The position numbers and the translations under genes were made by a program. Shown here piece by piece: positions 18,996 through 29,200 of a DNA stretch of 64,000 nt; position 1 is the stretch's first letter, and the number at the start of each line of letters is the position of its first letter. Source of the DNA: Paraglaciecola marina. GTDB taxonomy: Bacteria; Pseudomonadota; Gammaproteobacteria; Enterobacterales; Alteromonadaceae. The stretch covers positions 681,055-745,054 of the forward strand of contig NZ_SAIS01000001.1 of assembly GCF_004360155.1 (NCBI RefSeq), written 5' to 3'. The notes under the pieces were generated by a model, which made no database searches, was not told where the DNA came from, and saw nothing but the letters and a program-made list of their open reading frames with translations.

Positions 18996-19640
18996 ATGCC
19001 AGCCCGAGCGATTGTTGCAGATGACCACCCAATATTTCGAAGTGCATTAAAGCATGCCGTATTTGAAAGCTTAGGTGATAATATCCTAGAGGCATCTAAT
19101 TTTGGTGAAACCGAAGCTTTACTCTCGGTACATGCAGAAATTGAGTTGGTTTTTTTAGATCTTAATATGCCAGGCAATATGGGGTTAACTGGCTTAACTA
19201 CCTTGCGTAATAACTATCCCGATGTTTTGGTCATTATTGTATCCGCTGATGAGCGCTCAGAAATTATCAAAAAGGCTATTGATTTCGGCTCTAGTGGCTA
19301 TATCCCAAAGTCAACGCCTTTACCTCTCATTACGTCTGCGGTTACACAAATTTTAGATGGTCAAATTTGGGTACCCGAAGATATGATGAATGATGTTCAA
19401 GAGCATGATAATTCAGAATTTAAAGGCTTTGCCAATCGCTTAGCACTGCTCACTCCCCATCAATTTCGAGTATTACAAATGATGGCTGACGGCTTACTAA
19501 ATAAGCAAATCGCCTACGAGTTGCAAGTCAGTGAATCCACCATAAAACAACATGTCTCTGCTGTTCTTAATAAACTAAACTTTAACAACCGAACCCAAGC
19601 CGGAGTAATGTTTAAAAGTGTAATGAATACAGTGGAGTGA
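18996..19640 (+). CDS. LuxR-family response regulator, CrbR/ErdR-like
   Basis: A 214-residue two-component response regulator. The receiver domain (ADDHPIF acidic pocket, phospho-acceptor Asp55 in FLDLNMPG, later Lys in YIPKSTP) is followed by a LuxR helix-turn-helix at about residues 150-210 (LTPHQFRVLQMMADGLLNKQIA, ESTIKQHVSAVLNKL). Size and sequence style match CrbR/ErdR, which works with the symporter-kinase CrbS to switch on acetate and short-acid use. A CrbS-like kinase is encoded 6.6 kb further on. The ATG at 18996 with AAGGA upstream is preferred over an in-frame TTG at 18969. The orthology claim needs a tree. Confidence 0.8.
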   Translation: MPARAIVADDHPIFRSALKHAVFESLGDNILEASNFGETEALLSVHAEIELVFLDLNMPGNMGLTGLTTLRNNYPDVLVIIVSADERSEIIKKAIDFGSSGYIPKSTPLPLITSAVTQILDGQIWVPEDMMNDVQEHDNSEFKGFANRLALLTPHQFRVLQMMADGLLNKQIAYELQVSESTIKQHVSAVLNKLNFNNRTQAGVMFKSVMNTVE

Positions 19641-19793
19641 TAACTGGCCTCTTTTATTATTAACTAATGATTAGATAGTAGGTTTTAAAACTGTTAGTCA
19701 GACTGTAGAGCAAACTTTTAGTTGTCAATTAAGAGGGAACTTTATGGGGAAATTGGTTAAAAAACACTATGTGGGTAAAGCCTATTTAACCCA

Positions 19794-20039
19794 TTAGCTA
19801 AAACGCACAGACGCAAATGAAGCGTTAACATCAAGAACCTGCATATATGAAATTGAGTCCAAAATGATTAAGCGATATTGGTCATCTATTTTAATTTTTA
19901 TACATTCTTCTGATTGGTCGTTACGTGCGGTATCTATAGCAACTCCGTATATTTCTGCTCCTGACTTCAGATTTAATTTAAGTTTATAGTTATACATACA
20001 TGCCACTTCAATGTAGTCATATTGCTCACAAGATATCAT
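19794..20039 (-). CDS. Rof-like Rho-binding antiterminator
   Basis: An 81-residue protein matching the Rof (YaeO) family, which binds transcription terminator Rho and blocks its loading on RNA. Visible family positions are the opening ISCEQYDYIEVAC, the central LKSGAEIYGVAIDT turn and the LDSISYM strand. The length equals that of E. coli Rof (84-86). The ATG at 20039 has AGAAAGG nine bases upstream; an in-frame TTG lies three codons before it. The gene stands alone between the response regulator and the porin, on the opposite strand to both. Confidence 0.75.
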   Translation of the reverse strand: MISCEQYDYIEVACMYNYKLKLNLKSGAEIYGVAIDTARNDQSEECIKIKIDDQYRLIILDSISYMQVLDVNASFASVRFS

Positions 20040-20369
20040 CAAGAACAACCTTTCTAATCATTATATTAGTGTTCAATCAAAGGTAGCATATTGGCTAGTT
20101 GAACCCATATTTTTGTTTTTAAAAAGTTAAAGAAAAAGACACCTTAATAGATTAAATCAATCAGTAGTGCCTAAAGGTAATACTGGCAATTGTCGTTGTT
20201 TTTTAGCTGCAATAATCTCTGTTTATTGTTGCTGTAATTAGTGCTTCAAAATCTATTATGTCACTTTTGGAAAAAGTAATTATCCATTTTGCAGGTTTTT
20301 TGATAGCTAATAAGTCTCTAAATTGTCTCGTTAATAATATGTTAACCGTTATAACAATCGAGATACAAA
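20040..20369. other. Intergenic region upstream of porin and rof
   Basis: 330 bp with no gene. It must hold the divergent promoters for the rof-like gene and the porin. It is AT-rich. Apart from short local repeats (CACTTTTGGAAAAAGTAA) I see no clear operator or terminator. Confidence 0.5.
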
Positions 20370-21497
20370 ATGAAACACACAATCTTTAATCGTTTATTAG
20401 GGCTAAGTATTGCTAGCACTTTGTTAACTCAAAGTACTTATGCCGTTGAATTGCTGAATATAACTGATGGTGATGAGACAACTATCGTTTCCTTAGGTGG
20501 CTATGCAAAAATTGATGTTAGGCATGTTAACGGCGATGTAGGTTATCAAGATTATTGGGCTGCGAACTTGCCTGGTGGAGAGGCGATTGAAACGTCTCAC
20601 ACAGGCTTTAATATCAGAGAGTCTCGTATAAATTTTAAAATTACACATGGAGAAGTAACAGGATTTGTAGAATTTGATTTGTACGGTGCTGGGGGGAATG
20701 AGGTTATTAGCAACTCTTCCAATCCTAGAGTAAGACATTTTTTTATTAACTACAAAAATTGGATGCTAGGGCAAACCTGGAGTACATTCATGCCATTGCA
20801 GGCTCTTCCAGAAGCCTTGGACTTTGGTGGGCCTCACGTTGGTGAAGTGTTTGTTCGTCAAACTCAAGTTCGTTACACCAGTGGTAATTGGCAATTTGCT
20901 ATCGAAAATCCTGAAACCAATGGCGATGGTGATATTGGTACTCCTTCAAGTGCAGTAGGTTTGTCTGGAACTGAAGCCGATCCTGATGAAGCTATCCCCG
21001 ATTTTGTGGCTCGATATAATCACTCGGCTGATTGGGGGCAACTATCTTTTGGAGCTTTGGTTCGTAAGATAGATCAAGGTGGGTTAGATGAAACAGGCAT
21101 TGCGTTAAATCTAGCAGGAAAAATCAATACTTATGGTAAAGATGATTTACGTTTTCAAGTAACTGTGGGTGAGCCTGGGCGATATGCTGCAGCGGCCATG
21201 ACGTCTGACATAGTTACCAACCCGGACACGGCTGAAACAGAAGTTGAAGGTACTACTGCATTTACTGTAGCTTACCGTCATTTTTGGACAGAGACGTTAC
21301 GCAGTACAGCGTTTTATGGAGCTGCAGAAACGGAGGTGTTAAAACTTAAACGCTCTCACTGGGGCGTCAACGTTATCGATAGTGTCACCAATAAACTTGA
21401 TATAGGTGGTGAGTTAGGAAGCTTTGCTGTTGACGACGATGGAATTACAGCAATTGATTCTACTTATTTACAGTTTTCAGCAACATATAAGTTCTAG
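20370..21497 (+). CDS. DcaP-like outer-membrane porin
   Basis: A 375-residue outer-membrane protein with a signal peptide (cleavage near TYAVEL, about residue 26). The beta-barrel alternation ends in the C-terminal aromatic LQFSATYKF. Features such as LGGYAKIDVRHVNGDVG, FNIRESRINFKI, and WMLGQTWSTFMPLQALPEALD match the DcaP family of trimeric porins, which pass dicarboxylates and other small organic acids. In this neighbourhood it is a plausible entry route for lactate or hydroxybutyrate; the cargo is inferred. It is monocistronic. Confidence 0.8.
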   Translation: MKHTIFNRLLGLSIASTLLTQSTYAVELLNITDGDETTIVSLGGYAKIDVRHVNGDVGYQDYWAANLPGGEAIETSHTGFNIRESRINFKITHGEVTGFVEFDLYGAGGNEVISNSSNPRVRHFFINYKNWMLGQTWSTFMPLQALPEALDFGGPHVGEVFVRQTQVRYTSGNWQFAIENPETNGDGDIGTPSSAVGLSGTEADPDEAIPDFVARYNHSADWGQLSFGALVRKIDQGGLDETGIALNLAGKINTYGKDDLRFQVTVGEPGRYAAAAMTSDIVTNPDTAETEVEGTTAFTVAYRHFWTETLRSTAFYGAAETEVLKLKRSHWGVNVIDSVTNKLDIGGELGSFAVDDDGITAIDSTYLQFSATYKF

Positions 21498-21506
21498 AAA
21501 AAATAA

Positions 21507-21536
21507 GGCCACCTATCTAAGTGGCTGGCCTGTTTA
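21507..21536 (+). terminator. Possible terminator after the porin
   Basis: A short GCCAC/GTGGC hairpin with an 8-base loop, followed by TGGCCTGTTTATTT. The stem is weak and the T tract imperfect. Confidence 0.4.
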
Positions 21537-21668
21537 TTTAATCAGTAATTAACCAAGATATTGCTAATGCTTCATTACTGATTAAAGTAGAACAACTGGC
21601 TTACATAATCGTTTTTTATGAATACAAAGCCGTTCGCTGCAAAAATATTCACTCAAAACTTACAACCT

Positions 21669-22574
21669 CTAACAAAAATATTCTTTCTTTGCCTGATAAG
21701 CTTCCTTTATGTGTTCAACTAATAGCCTAAGTTTTTTGTCCGGCATTCTAGAGCGGGGATAAACCGCATAAATTCCAAGGCTTTTACCAGCACTACCTTC
21801 TAAAAATGAGGTTAGTTTGCCTGCAACCAAGTCGTCATAAATTAGGGCTTTGGGTAAATATGCAATACCAAAATCACATAGAGCGGATTGTCGTAATGAG
21901 TCTAGATTATTGGTATGAAACCTGCCATGTACTTGTACAGACAATTCTTGTCCATCTTGATTGAATAACCAGTTGTCGGGGCCTGTTCCTTCATATTTGT
22001 AGATCAAACAATTGTGTTGTTGCAAAGCTTTGGGCGTACTTGGTTTGCCATTTAAACGCAAATAGTTTGGGCTGGCACAAATTATCCATTGAGAGTCAAT
22101 TAAGCGGCGTGCAATAAGAGAGGAGTCTTCAAGACGTGCAGTTCGAATAGCTAAATCGTAGCCATCGCCAATTAAATCTACAAACCTGTTACTTGTTGAT
22201 ACTTCAACTTCAACTCTTGGATATTTTTTACAGAATTCAGCAATGGCTGCACTCAGTACCAGTTGAGCCGACACCGCTGGCATGGTGACTTTAATTTTCC
22301 CTCTTATTTCATCTCCATAACTTGTCACTGCATTTTCGGCATCTTGTAAGGCTAGTTGTGCTAAGCGTGCTTTACCGTATAGGGCTTGACCTGCATCGGT
22401 TAAGTTTAATTTACGGGTAGTGCGATAAAGTAGTTGTACGTTTAGGCCTTTTTCTAATCGACTAATGCGTTTACTGACAACAGAGTTGGTTAATTCAAGT
22501 CTTTCAGCGACTTTTGAAAATGAGCCCTCATCAACCACACGAACAAACAAAAAGATGTCATCAGCCTTAATCAT
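21669..22574 (-). CDS. LysR-family transcriptional regulator
   Basis: A 301-residue regulator. The N-terminal winged helix-turn-helix (FVRVVDEGSFSKVAERLELTNSVVSKRISRLEKGL, here split over residues 10-45) is followed by a periplasmic-binding-like effector domain from about residue 88 (IRGKIKVTMPAV). It is divergent from the lactate permease/D-lactate dehydrogenase pair, the usual arrangement for a LysR protein controlling the neighbouring operon, so lactate-linked control is likely but unproven. The closest look is to the CrgA/AaeR-like subgroup. Confidence 0.88.
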   Translation of the reverse strand: MIKADDIFLFVRVVDEGSFSKVAERLELTNSVVSKRISRLEKGLNVQLLYRTTRKLNLTDAGQALYGKARLAQLALQDAENAVTSYGDEIRGKIKVTMPAVSAQLVLSAAIAEFCKKYPRVEVEVSTSNRFVDLIGDGYDLAIRTARLEDSSLIARRLIDSQWIICASPNYLRLNGKPSTPKALQQHNCLIYKYEGTGPDNWLFNQDGQELSVQVHGRFHTNNLDSLRQSALCDFGIAYLPKALIYDDLVAGKLTSFLEGSAGKSLGIYAVYPRSRMPDKKLRLLVEHIKEAYQAKKEYFC

Positions 22575-22758
22575 TTTTACCCCGAATCAATAAAACTCTT
22601 ACTATTATATCAAAAAAGGAAAATAACATTGTCTTTAATGAATATATATCAAAAGTCACCTCAATAGTACAGTTCGCTTACTATTTATTAACCCCTGCTT
22701 AACAATTGAAGGGGTATTCAAGGGGGTGTTATTTGCACTGCCCAATTAGGAGAAATTG

Positions 22759-24459
22759 ATGAATGAACTAACCCTTGGGCTACTGGCAATGCTACCAATT
22801 ATGCTGTCTGCTATTTTATTGCTAGGTCTTCAATGGCCTGCAAAAAAAGCCATGCCAGTGGTACTTGTCACAACCGCATTATTGTCTTTATTTGTTTGGG
22901 ATATGACAGCCATACGTGTTTCTGCCTCAATACTACAGGGAATGATAGTGACTGTATCAGTGCTTTGGATTGTATTTGGTGCCATATTTTTACTAAATAC
23001 ACTTAAATATACAGGTGCGATTCAGGTTATTCGTCAAGGATTCACCCATGTTTCTCCCGACAGGCGTGTGCAGGCCATTATTATTGCGTGGTGTTTTGGT
23101 ACTTTTATAGAAGGGGCATCAGGTTTTGGTACACCCGCTGCTATTGCTGCTCCTTTGTTGGTTGCCATTGGTTTTCCTGCATTAGCTGCTGTATTGATGG
23201 GGATGATGATTCAAAGTACACCTGTTTCCTTTGGGGCAGTAGGTACGCCGATAGTCATTGGAGTAAACAACGGGTTAGATAGCACGGGTATAAGCGCGCA
23301 GTTATTAACACAAGGCTGGGAGTGGGACCAATTTATACATCTAATAACCACACAAGTTGCCATTATTCATGGAATTGTTGGAACGCTTATGCCAGTGCTT
23401 ATGGCTGTTATGCTAACGCGCTTTTTTGGGAAAAATAAAAGCTGGATTGAAGGTTTGCAAATATTACCTTTTGCGTTATTTGCAGGCTTAAGTTTTACCA
23501 TTCCTTATGTATTAACTGGGATTTTTCTAGGCCCCGAGTTTCCATCTTTGCTGGGTGGTTTAGTTAGTATGGTGATTGTTGTGAGTGCAGCTAAAAAAGG
23601 TTTCTTGATGCCAAAGAAAGCTTGGGATTTTCCCGACAAATCAGAATGGTTAGACGGTTGGGTAGGGCAATTAGAAATTAAACAAGATGATGTGAAACTC
23701 ACTAGAGACATGCCCGTGTTTATTGCTTGGATTCCTTACTTAGTGGTGGCTGCCTTGTTGGTTTGTTCAAGAGTATTTGTAGAGTTTAAAAATCTATTAG
23801 CAGATGCTAGTTATGGGTTCACAGATATCTTAGGTGAAGTTGGGATGAGTGCCGCGTTTAGTCCTCTGTATTTACCAGGCGGTTTGTTAATAATAGGGGC
23901 TTTGGTAGCCGTTATTTTACAAGGGGGTTCTGGTAAAAAAATCAAAGTGCTTTCAGACGCTTTTAAAGACTCTAGTAAAACCATAATTGGTGCAGGCTTT
24001 GTTTTAGTGTTTACTATCCCTATGGTTAGATTGTTTATTAACTCAGGTGTTAACTTGTCAGACTTACCCAGTATGCCAATGGCTGGGGCACAAATGTTTG
24101 CAGACTTATTTGGCGGCGCTTTTCCTATGATAAGCCCTTCTATTGGTGCATTAGGAGCTTTTATTGCTGGATCTAATACCGTATCAAATATGATGTTTAG
24201 TCAGTTCCAATTTGAAGCGGCCATGAGTTTAGGTTTGTCTCCTGCTTTAATTGTTGCGGGGCAGGCTGTAGGTGCCGCTGCTGGTAATATGATTGCCATC
24301 CATAACGTTGTAGCCGCATCTGCGACTGTTGGTCTTTTAGGTCAAGAAGGGGCGATACTCAGAAAAACAATACTACCCACTTTATATTACATTATAGTCG
24401 CAGGTGGACTCGTTATGTTGGCTGTATACGGGTTAAAAATTAGTGGGCCGTTAGGTTAA
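22759..24459 (+). CDS. lldP: L-lactate permease family transporter
   Basis: A 566-residue inner-membrane lactate:proton symporter (LctP/LldP family; the family also moves D-lactate and glycolate). About thirteen hydrophobic helices are present. Family blocks are [34 protein letters not shown] and the late [24 protein letters not shown] lies six bases before the ATG at 22759; an in-frame TTG three bases earlier is not needed. The D-lactate dehydrogenase gene follows after 61 bp on the same strand, so the two probably form one transcript. Confidence 0.93.
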   Translation: MNELTLGLLAMLPIMLSAILLLGLQWPAKKAMPVVLVTTALLSLFVWDMTAIRVSASILQGMIVTVSVLWIVFGAIFLLNTLKYTGAIQVIRQGFTHVSPDRRVQAIIIAWCFGTFIEGASGFGTPAAIAAPLLVAIGFPALAAVLMGMMIQSTPVSFGAVGTPIVIGVNNGLDSTGISAQLLTQGWEWDQFIHLITTQVAIIHGIVGTLMPVLMAVMLTRFFGKNKSWIEGLQILPFALFAGLSFTIPYVLTGIFLGPEFPSLLGGLVSMVIVVSAAKKGFLMPKKAWDFPDKSEWLDGWVGQLEIKQDDVKLTRDMPVFIAWIPYLVVAALLVCSRVFVEFKNLLADASYGFTDILGEVGMSAAFSPLYLPGGLLIIGALVAVILQGGSGKKIKVLSDAFKDSSKTIIGAGFVLVFTIPMVRLFINSGVNLSDLPSMPMAGAQMFADLFGGAFPMISPSIGALGAFIAGSNTVSNMMFSQFQFEAAMSLGLSPALIVAGQAVGAAAGNMIAIHNVVAASATVGLLGQEGAILRKTILPTLYYIIVAGGLVMLAVYGLKISGPLG

Positions 24460-24520
24460 TCGCATTTGCATTAATAGTATTTGGTTAGATTAAAGTTGTA
24501 CCTAATACAGGAGATCTTTT

Positions 24521-26224
24521 ATGTCACAACATCCAATTGTTGGTCAATTAGTATCCATTTTAACGATTGAAAATGTCGTAGTGGGTAATCGAAGTACCGA
24601 ATACTATCGGAAAGGTTGGCGGTCAGGGGAAGGCTCGGCACTTGCAGTAGTTTTCCCGCAAACCTTAGTTGAATTTTGGAAGGTGTTACAAGCTTGCGTT
24701 AAAGCTGATTGTATTATTGTTATGCAAGCAGCTAAAACTGGCCTAACCGAGGGCTCGACCCCAAGTGGTCATGATTATGATCGTGAGGTGGTGGTAATAA
24801 ATACTTTGGCCATGGATAAACTGATAATGCTTGGCGCAGGTGAGCAAGTTATTGGTCTGCCTGGCACTACTTTACATACCCTTGAAAAAACACTCAAACC
24901 ATTAAATAGAGCGCCTCATTCTGTGATTGGCTCATCATCACTTGGGGCCACTATAGTGGGCGGTGTTGCTAATAACTCTGGTGGTGCCCTTGTCAAAAGA
25001 GGTCCTGCTTATACAGAGTTGTCATTATTTGCATGGGTAAACGCTAAAGGTGAATTACATTTGGTTAATCACCTCGGTATTGACTTAGGTAAAGAGCCAG
25101 AAGAGATTCTGGAGAACCTAGAATCTGGAAATTTTGATGCCAGTAATTTAACCTCCGACAAAAAGGCCTCAGCAACAGATTATGTTGAGCTAATCCGCGA
25201 TGTAAATGCAGATACGCCTAGTCGCTTTAACGCTGATCCTAAAAGGCTTTTTGAGTCCAGTGGTTGTGCTGGAAAAGTTGCAGTTTTTGCTGTGAGGTTA
25301 GACACATTTAGAGTGGCTAAAAAAGAACAAACTTTTTATATTGGCACAAACGACCCGCATACACTTAGTACCATACGAAAAGATATGTTATCTAGCTTCA
25401 AAAACTTACCTGAGGTGGGCGAATACCTGCACAGAGATTGTTTCGATATCGCCAACCAATACGGTAAAGATACATTCTTAAGCATATTACACTTGGGAAC
25501 AGACGCGTTACCTAAAATGTTTGCCATTAAAGGGCGTATTGACGCCGCACTCAACAAGGTGTCATTTTTACCTAAGTTCCTAACAGACAGAGTCATGCAG
25601 GGCGTGAGTTATTTATTTCCAGCTCACTTGCCAAAAAGGATGCTGGATTATAATGATAAATACGAACATCACCTTTTACTGAAGATGAGTGATGCAGGTA
25701 TTACTGAGGCTCAACAATATTTGAGTAATTTTTTTACTAACAACCCGGATGCAGGTGATTATTTTATATGCGATGAAGATGAGTCTTCCAGAGCATTTTT
25801 ACATCGTTTTGCCGCAGCAGGGGCGGCCATACGTTATCAAACTTTAAAATCTAAAGACGTGGGAGATATTTTGGCTTTAGATATTGCGCTGCGCCGCAAC
25901 GATATGGATTGGGTTGAAGAGTTTCCTGAGAGTATTTCACAGCATATCGACAAGAGTCTTTATTATGGTCACTTTTTTTGTCATGTATTTCACCAAGATT
26001 ATGTACTTAAAAAGGGTACAGATGCTAAACAGGTGAAAAAACAAATGTTGGCTTTACTTGATTCAAGAGGCGCTAAATATCCAGCAGAACATAACGTTGG
26101 GCACCTGTACGAAGCAGAGAGTGAATTACAGAAGTTTTATAGAAAAATAGACCCTACCAATACCTTTAATCCTGGGATCGGTAAAATGGAAAAAACTAAA
26201 CGTAATTGTGCCTGCTGTGTTTAA
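24521..26224 (+). CDS. dld: Quinone-dependent D-lactate dehydrogenase
   Basis: A 567-residue peripheral membrane flavoprotein that oxidises D-lactate to pyruvate and passes electrons to quinone. It matches E. coli Dld in length (571) and sequence. The FAD-binding PCMH-type segment contains AAKTGLTEGSTPSG, and NNSGGALVKRGPAYTEL follows. The membrane-binding middle and C-terminal cap include HNVGHLYEAESELQKFY and DPTNTFNPGIGK. The protein ends in an unusual cysteine cluster NCACCV. AGGAG is seven bases upstream. It is co-directional with the lactate permease; no L-lactate enzyme is present in the window. Confidence 0.95.
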   Translation: MSQHPIVGQLVSILTIENVVVGNRSTEYYRKGWRSGEGSALAVVFPQTLVEFWKVLQACVKADCIIVMQAAKTGLTEGSTPSGHDYDREVVVINTLAMDKLIMLGAGEQVIGLPGTTLHTLEKTLKPLNRAPHSVIGSSSLGATIVGGVANNSGGALVKRGPAYTELSLFAWVNAKGELHLVNHLGIDLGKEPEEILENLESGNFDASNLTSDKKASATDYVELIRDVNADTPSRFNADPKRLFESSGCAGKVAVFAVRLDTFRVAKKEQTFYIGTNDPHTLSTIRKDMLSSFKNLPEVGEYLHRDCFDIANQYGKDTFLSILHLGTDALPKMFAIKGRIDAALNKVSFLPKFLTDRVMQGVSYLFPAHLPKRMLDYNDKYEHHLLLKMSDAGITEAQQYLSNFFTNNPDAGDYFICDEDESSRAFLHRFAAAGAAIRYQTLKSKDVGDILALDIALRRNDMDWVEEFPESISQHIDKSLYYGHFFCHVFHQDYVLKKGTDAKQVKKQMLALLDSRGAKYPAEHNVGHLYEAESELQKFYRKIDPTNTFNPGIGKMEKTKRNCACCV

Positions 26225-26268
26225 CGCTTAATTGAGCTCCCTTGATTTTGTAATCGCTCATAATCTGG

Positions 26269-29200
26269 TCAGATACCCGCTTGTATGATAAATCTTTTTA
26301 ATGCTGCGGGTTTGATGGGCTTAGGTAAATATTGTAGTTGTCCCTCAATCGCTAGATTTCGGACAGCTTCAGTGCGATCTGCGCTGCTTAAGACCGCAGG
26401 TATTGTTTGTCGCCATTTTTTCCTAATTAACTCGGCGGCCTGGATACCCGTCTCATTGTTATTTAAGTGATAATCTAAAAACAATAAGTTTGGGCAGGTT
26501 GGACAGTGTTTTAGGGCTTCTGACGCATTGTTGAATGGAAATACTGAAGCACCCCAGCCAAGAAATAGATGGCGAATAGCCTCAATGGTATCCAAGTCAT
26601 TTTCAATAATGACTACCACTTTACCACGCATCAACTCTGATGAACTCAATTGCGTGATTTTAGGTGTAGGTGTAATGGTCTGGGTCGCAGACGTTCTAGG
26701 TAGGGTGATGTGAAAACAACTCCCTTGCTCCAATTTTGATTCTACTGCTACAGAATAATGAAGCAGGGCACTAAACCTTTCTACTATGGTTAGTCCTAAT
26801 CCTAACCCCTGATTGTTATTATGTTTGTCTAGTTGATTGAACTCTTCAAAAATTGCACCTTGTTGGCTTTCAGCTATTCCTTTACCTGTATCGTAAACTC
26901 TAATATTGAGTTTTTGTTGAAGACGTTTAGCCACTACTAAAATTTTTCCTGAGTCTGTATACCGAACCGCGTTAGAGATAAGGTTTTGTAAAATACGTCT
27001 AAGTAATTTTTTATCCGACGTCACCACGCAACTGCAGGGGACATATTTTAGAGTTAACCCTTTGTGAGTAGCTAAAACTGAGAACTCTTGTATTAATGGG
27101 TTTAGTACCTCACTGAGTGGAAATCTTTGTAGTTTAGGTACTAGTACCCCCGAGTCTAAGCGTGTCATATCTAATAGGGTTGATAGTAACTCCTCAGCAT
27201 TGCTTAAAGATTGAACCAAGCTTTGGCTCATTTCTTTTAGATCTTGATTCGGAGCTTTTTCTTTAATTAAAGATGCGAATAAACTAGCAGCATTAAAGGG
27301 TTGCATTAGATCATGTCCAGCGGCAGCTAAAAATTTACTTTTACTTTCGTTAGCTTGTTCGGCCTCTTGTCTGGCTTCTTCTAGAGCAATATTGGCTGTT
27401 TCTAGTTCAGTGGTGCGCTGGGCGACTCGAGATTCTAGATGTTGTTTTGATTGTTGTAATTGTTGCTGAATACTAATGTAGTCGGTAATGTCGCTATAAG
27501 TTGTGACAAACCCACCGCCAGGAAGAGGGCTGCCGTTAACCTCAATCGTTTTACCGTTTTTTTGCTCTCTGACATATTTATAAAGGCTTCCGTCTCGCAT
27601 AAACTGCATGCGTTTTTTAATTTCAGCATCGATTTGTTGTTTATTGCCAAATAAGCCTCTTTGAGCATTAAAAATTAACAAGTTCTCAATGGATATACCT
27701 ACAGTGACTAACCTCGGGGGGTAATTAAACATTTGGATATAGCGTTGGTTCCATGCCAAAAGGTTTAAGTTTACGTCTACTACGCAGATCCCTTGCTGAA
27801 TATGCTCTACCGAAGATTGTAATACTTCATGATTAAAGTGAAATGTTTGGCTGGCCTCTTCAACCAGTTCAACTAACTCGGCAAGAGCGACATCCTTTTT
27901 TTCAGCGATAGCAGACAGGAGAATTCTGGCACTAACATTACCTACTTGATTGGCTATTTCATTTTCAAAATTGGCGAGTAATTTTGGACTGGCATAGGCA
28001 GATGTTTGTTCTGAAGGTAAATTATTCAATAAATATTGGTGCCTTTCTTTGTCTAATACTTTCTCTGTGATCGCAAGTAATCTAGAAATTTTTGTGGCGT
28101 TGTTTAGAGTCGAAAAGCTATGCTTAGCTAAAGTCTTGGTTGGGTGCTTTTTAGTGCTAGGAAAAATAAAACTAAATACGACAAAGCAACATAAGTTAAT
28201 TAATAAACTTTTTACAAAACCAAAGGCAAGCTGAAAATCGCTAGGTGGGGTATCAAAATAGTAACTTGCAGTGATGCTAGGCCATAGTAACCAGTAAGCC
28301 CAACATAATGCGCCCACCATTAAAGCGATCATAGCGGCGTTTTTGTTACGTTCGCGCCAATATAACCCACCAATAATAATAGGAAATGTTTGCGATAATA
28401 AGGCGATGGCAATTATGCCACTTTTTACTAGAGGGGCTGTTTTACTGATGTCGAGGTGATATAGATAGGCAATTCCCATTACTAATACCACGGTAATACG
28501 ACGAGTAAATAACATAGCTTTAGGAGTCAAGTTATGTTGGTGCAATCTCTGTAATTGAATTTTTAGTCTAAGTGGCGTGACTAAATTGTTCGAAATCATA
28601 ATACCCATAGCTAAGGTGGCAATGATGACCATACTGGTTGCAGCTGACAAGCCGCCAATAAACGCAATTAAGGCAAGGCTAGGATTTTGGTCATATAAGG
28701 GCAGGGCTAAAGCATAAGTATCGGTACTGACGGTTGTCTTATCAAAAATAATATGACCGGCGACACCTATGGGTAAAACAAAAATAGTCATTAAACATAG
28801 ATATAGAGGAAAAAACCAACGGGCGGTTCTGAGTTCTTCAGTGCCATTGTTTTCAACAAAATTGATATGGAACTGCCTAGGTAAGCAAAACATTGAGCAT
28901 ACGCCAAGTAACATATGGCTTAAGTATACCCATATGGCCGAGTCCGCCTGTATGATACTTTGGCTTTTGGGGTGCAACTGAGCTTGTCCAAATAAGTCTA
29001 ATACTCCATCAAACATGACGTAGCATATGTACCCGCCGACAATGCATAGTGCGCCTAATTTGACAATTGACTCAAAAGCAATGGTAACCATCAAACCAGG
29101 ATGTTTATCGCTAGCGCTTAAGGACTTAAGGCCAAAAAGAATAGTAAATAGTGCCATAAAGATGGCGACATATGCACCTATGTTGGTACCCCAAGTCACA

